From contig CAWELH010000002.1 of NCBI GenBank assembly GCA_963809925.1, positions 1 to 64,000 of the forward strand: 64,000 nucleotides of DNA, read 5' to 3'. The DNA is from DASQZK01 sp963809925 (lineage in GTDB: Bacteria > Bacteroidota > Bacteroidia > Bacteroidales > GCA-2748055). Below are positions 61,041 to 64,000 of the stretch, piece by piece (the first letter of the stretch is position 1; each line of letters opens with the position of its first letter). The translations under genes were made by a program, and so were the position numbers. Below the pieces are notes generated by a model that made no database searches, was not told the origin of the DNA, and was given only the letters and a program-made list of their open reading frames with translations.

Positions 61041-62437
61041 CAGCATGGATTTGGATTCTCGGGGCTGTTTATGCCGCCATGCTGGTCATGGCCTCACTTC
61101 GTTCGTATAAAAAGGATCGCACCGCGGAAGATTTTATGCTTGCCGGCTCCAATGTCGGTATATTACTGGGTGTATTAACCTTTGCGGCTGCACTGTTCAG
61201 TACATTCACATTCCTTGGTATGCCCGATTTTTTCCGCATCAACGGAATCGGTGCATGGATCTTCCTGGCCCTATCGGATGGTGCCATGGTCTTTTTCATC
61301 CTGTGGTTTGGATTCCATATCCGCACAAAGGTGAAGGAAAAGGGCTTCCGCGGTGTTGCAGGATTGCTGTCAAACTGTTATGAAAACCGATGGGCCGGTT
61401 ATGTCATTTTCCTCAGTGCGTTTTTGTTCCTGATCCCATATGTGGGTATACAGATCCAGGGTATTGCCATATTCATGAATGCAGCCTTTCCGGGCTCACT
61501 ACCTGCCTGGGCCTGGTCCGCGGCTATCGTCGTTGTGATGCTTATATACAGTGAAATAGGAGGATTCAAAGCCATTATTTACAGTGATGCCATCCAGGGA
61601 CTTTTATTATTGGTGGTGATATGGATTATCGGAGCTGCCTGTCTGCATCACTTTGGCGGCTTGAAGGAAATGTTCGAGACGATTGGCCGGTCGGATGAAA
61701 AATTACTGTCGACACCGGGTCCGCAAGGGCTTTTCACACCCCAGTTTCTGATCGCTTCCCTATTGGTTATTATCCTTATACCGGCTACGCAGCCACAATT
61801 CACTACAAGGCTCGTCGTAATGAAAAGCATGAAAACCATGCATCTTATGGCGGTTGCCGTTGGTGTTTTCGCTATTCTGGTCATTATACCTACCATTTTC
61901 ATCGGATTGTACGGTGCGGAGAAATACAGCGGAATCGGCCGTGACAGCTTTTTTGCCCATGCTTTTCTGAACGACCGGCCGGCTTTCGTTGCCGCACTGG
62001 CAGTCATCGGACTCATTGCAGCCGGCCTGTCCACCACCAATGCCCAGATCTTTGCCCTCGGTTCGGAACTGCGGGGACTAATGCATGGGGACGAACGAAA
62101 AGTCATGGTCAGAACAAAAATCGGTATATTTTTCTTCTCCCTCGTTGCACTGGCTTTCTCACTGGTAGTCAGCGACCAGATCGCACTTCTCGCCAGGGTG
62201 AGCTTCACAGGAACAGGGATGATGGGGCCCCTCATTATCCTGGGGATCCTCAGTGACAGAAAAATATCTTCCTATATGATATGGACGTCACTGGCTGGAT
62301 TGCTTGTATTTGTTCTATCACTTGCAGGTTACCTACCCAGCACAGTGGCAGGCCTCAGACTAGACCTGTTACTAATCATATCATTGAGTTTGCTGGCTGT
62401 TATATTTTATTTGACGGGGAAAAAGCCGGCGAGATAG
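61037..62437 (+). CDS. Sodium:solute symporter (SSS family)
   Basis: 466 residues from ATG 61037, overlapping the small gene before; an open frame from 60944 belongs to the overlapping phase and is not used. About 13 membrane helices: AWIWILGAVYAAMLVMASL, GILLGVLTFAAALFSTFTF, GAWIFLALSDGAMVFFILW and so on. Motif 'LFSTFTFLGMPDFFRINGIGAW' in helix 2 and 'YSEIGGFKAIIYSDAIQGLLL' in helix 5 are typical of the LeuT-fold SSS family, with the Na2-site Ser/Thr in 'IAAGLSTTNAQIFALGSEL'. It should bring the unsaturated saccharide or uronate in with Na+, which suits a cytoplasmic GH88. Confidence 0.9.
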   Translation: MTAWIWILGAVYAAMLVMASLRSYKKDRTAEDFMLAGSNVGILLGVLTFAAALFSTFTFLGMPDFFRINGIGAWIFLALSDGAMVFFILWFGFHIRTKVKEKGFRGVAGLLSNCYENRWAGYVIFLSAFLFLIPYVGIQIQGIAIFMNAAFPGSLPAWAWSAAIVVVMLIYSEIGGFKAIIYSDAIQGLLLLVVIWIIGAACLHHFGGLKEMFETIGRSDEKLLSTPGPQGLFTPQFLIASLLVIILIPATQPQFTTRLVVMKSMKTMHLMAVAVGVFAILVIIPTIFIGLYGAEKYSGIGRDSFFAHAFLNDRPAFVAALAVIGLIAAGLSTTNAQIFALGSELRGLMHGDERKVMVRTKIGIFFFSLVALAFSLVVSDQIALLARVSFTGTGMMGPLIILGILSDRKISSYMIWTSLAGLLVFVLSLAGYLPSTVAGLRLDLLLIISLSLLAVIFYLTGKKPAR

Positions 62438-62743
62438 TAATGTTATACAAAAAAAATTGATTGATTTATACATTGATAATCAATTAATTATCCTTTATTT
62501 TCAAAACGAATATTCCAATTCAGGGATGAATGTCATTCATCCCTGAAAACCGTTATTGAACTGCTAAGAGTTAGATTGACCACATTTTTTTACCGGTTAA
62601 GCCCTCAAATTTCATAAAAGTCCAATTGCCTCCTAACTTTGTTGAAATTCTAACAAGTAGCATACTAAATCACATGTTCGAGTTTTGGTATTCTGCCAGG
62701 TTTATTGACCACAGATAGGCAACTAAATGAAAACTCAAAAAGG
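62438..62743. other. Intergenic region with a perfect 29-base palindrome
   Basis: TTCAGGGATGAATG-T-CATTCATCCCTGAA (62519-62547) is a perfect inverted repeat with 14-base arms, followed by AAAA. It lies 80 bases after the symporter stop. As RNA it is a strong hairpin that could end the transcript, but it lacks a U tail. No gene; the rest is AT-rich. Confidence 0.6.
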
Positions 62744-63850
62744 ATGAAACCAACAGATATAAAATTTCCTAACAATATTCAAAGTGATTTTGTGAATGAA
62801 CTCCGCAGGCAGGTTCGAAACTATTTCGAAGAGAATCACATATCGAAATACGGTAATCCACGTATGTTTGTAAAGACAGTGTTTATGTTTTTACTTTTCT
62901 TTGTACCCTATTTTCTTATGTTGACACATGTTATTATCAATCCATCCCTGATGCTGGTAATGTGGATAATAATGGGATTTGGAGTGTCGGGCATCGGACT
63001 TTCGGTTATGCACGATGCAAATCACAGGTCATATTCAAAGAATCAGAATGTAAACAGGGGACTTTCGCTGTCACTGAATTTCGTAGGAGGATTCTCCCCG
63101 ACCTGGCAGTATCAGCACAACACTTTGCACCATGGATACACTAATATTGATGGTTTTGATGAAGACATTGACCCGGGTAAAATTCTGAGGTTATCTCCGG
63201 ATAAACCATATTATAAAATTTACCGTTTTCAGCAGTTTTATGCCTGGTTTTTCTATGGACTAATGACGCTGACCTGGACCATTGACAAAGATTTCAGGCA
63301 ATTATTCCGTTATAAAAGAGAGGGAGTGGAACTCAGCCAGAAAAGGTCATTTGGAAGGCTACTAACGGAGCTGATCGTGTCTAAGGTCCTTTACTATACA
63401 TATATGTTGGTTATCCCAATCATTTTCCTCCCGATACCATGGTGGATGGTAGTTATCTTCTACTTCATCATGCATCTTGTGAGCGGTTTCATGCTTACAA
63501 TAATTTTTCAGACCGCGCACGTCATGCCATCATCCGAATACCCTAATCCGGACAAAGGTGGATCGATGGAAAACAATTGGGCAATTCATCAATTACTAAC
63601 AACCACAGATTACGCCAGAGGTAACAGGTTATTTTCATGGTACGTAGGTGGCTTGAACTTTCAGATAGAGCATCATTTATTTCCGAATATATGTCATGTG
63701 CACTATCACAAAATTTCTAAAATCGTGGAGGCAACTGCCAAAAAGTACAATATCCCCTATCATGTACAACCCGGTTTTTTAAGTGCGCTGAGGGAGCATT
63801 TCAAGATGTTGAGGATCCTTGGGAGACCTGTTCAGTTGCAGCAGGCATAG
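62744..63850 (+). CDS. Membrane fatty acid desaturase
   Basis: 368 residues from ATG 62744; a TTG at 62705 adds 13. Di-iron membrane desaturase: three His boxes, MHDANHRSYS (H-x3-H), QYQHNTLHHGYTN (H-x3-H-H) and FQIEHHLFPN (Q-x2-H-H), with helices between (FMFLLFFVPYFLMLTHVII, VMWIIMGFGVSGIGLSVM, WWMVVIFYFIMHLVSGFML). The last box with Gln is that of front-end or acyl-CoA desaturases in Bacteroidota that make unsaturated lipids with O2. A cold or membrane fluidity role is usual. It needs oxygen, so the organism tolerates air at least at times. Alone at the window end. Confidence 0.92.
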   Translation: MKPTDIKFPNNIQSDFVNELRRQVRNYFEENHISKYGNPRMFVKTVFMFLLFFVPYFLMLTHVIINPSLMLVMWIIMGFGVSGIGLSVMHDANHRSYSKNQNVNRGLSLSLNFVGGFSPTWQYQHNTLHHGYTNIDGFDEDIDPGKILRLSPDKPYYKIYRFQQFYAWFFYGLMTLTWTIDKDFRQLFRYKREGVELSQKRSFGRLLTELIVSKVLYYTYMLVIPIIFLPIPWWMVVIFYFIMHLVSGFMLTIIFQTAHVMPSSEYPNPDKGGSMENNWAIHQLLTTTDYARGNRLFSWYVGGLNFQIEHHLFPNICHVHYHKISKIVEATAKKYNIPYHVQPGFLSALREHFKMLRILGRPVQLQQA

Positions 63851-64000
63851 CACTCAACACATTCCGATAGTTAGTATTCAGTAATCATTATTCCTCATTA
63901 GTGATCAGCGATCGTTTAGGATGTGAAAAACTGCTCACATAAGGATACTGTTGATTCATTATTGCAAATTCAATGTCATATTGAAACTATAGCTATCCAA
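63851..64000. other. Window end, no gene
   Basis: 150 bases after the desaturase stop show no frame or hairpin that I can support. Confidence 0.4.

Noticed and set aside
61648..62235. A 195-codon antisense open frame within the symporter gene
   Set aside because: The plus strand here encodes clear SSS membrane helices; the antisense reading is a Ser/Thr/Pro-rich shadow with no motif.
1..64000. tRNA, rRNA, CRISPR arrays, insertion sequences and prophage genes
   Set aside because: Looked for by eye and not seen; tRNAs could be missed without a covariance search (tRNAscan-SE would settle it).

Overview
The window looks like a chromosomal piece of a member of the Bacteroidota, probably a marine or sediment Bacteroidales/Marinilabiliales-type heterotroph. 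The signs are several proteins with type IX secretion (T9SS) C-terminal sorting domains, Bacteroidota-style lipoproteins, a TonB receptor with a carboxypeptidase-like N-terminal extension, HmuY-fold proteins, S1 sulfatases, FISUMP-type and Kelch proteins, TAnnTTTG-like -7 promoter elements and few Shine-Dalgarno sequences. I saw no rRNA, tRNA, insertion sequence, prophage or CRISPR array. No computation was run: every family name is a reading of motifs.

Layout. 1-4.4 kb: two decayed minus-strand genes (an alpha/beta-hydrolase and a Tat-exported enolase-superfamily protein), a sulfatase, and remnants of a carbohydrate-active protein. 4.4-10.8 kb: a hexaheme lipoprotein cytochrome, a small membrane protein, and a three-gene heme-uptake operon (T9SS HmuY-like protein, TonB receptor, HmuY lipoprotein). 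11.0-15.3 kb: a five-gene cytochrome operon (monoheme c lipoprotein, outer-membrane barrel, heptaheme c with C-terminal anchor, diheme cytochrome b, monoheme c) divergent from an FNR-like regulator with four candidate Fe-S cysteines; a 5-4-5 FNR-type palindrome lies between them. 15.3-15.9 kb: a non-coding repeat island. 15.9-17.2 kb: a PerR-like regulator and a peroxiredoxin with a palindromic operator. 17.7-18.5 kb: a gene-fusion scar. 18.8-29.8 kb: a sulfatase, a Kelch/T9SS protein, a CadC-type TPR regulator, a glycosyltransferase, a frameshifted esterase, small oxidoreductases and a DHFR-family pseudogene. 29.8-39.2 kb: acetate channel, DEAD-box helicase, a giant FG-GAP/CARDB/T9SS protein and small membrane or unknown genes. 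39.7-45.7 kb: an FtsX/ABC exporter pair divergent from an NtrC-type response regulator and histidine kinase, with tandem 23-bp-spaced dyads between them. 45.9-56.4 kb: a QueA paralogue with an SDR, a secreted hydrolase-CBM9-like protein, and housekeeping or stress genes (CysK-like, GNAT, Ogt, beta-carbonic anhydrase). 56.5-62.4 kb: an unsaturated-uronide cluster (GH88, sugar isomerase, Gfo/Idh/MocA, SDR, DUF3311 protein, Na+/solute symporter). 62.7-63.9 kb: a fatty acid desaturase.

How the genes fit together. The most coherent candidate system is 4.4-15.3 kb. Heme capture at the surface sits next to genes consuming at least 14 c-type hemes, and an FNR-like switch with its own box suggests that a quinol to cytochrome b to heptaheme c to outer-membrane barrel/cytochrome route is turned on at low oxygen. 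This is inference from gene content, order and topology. The GH88 cluster is a second coherent unit: import of an unsaturated oligosaccharide, cytoplasmic cleavage, then oxidoreductive and isomerase steps. The many decayed genes (at least seven) indicate ongoing loss of carbohydrate and regulatory functions.
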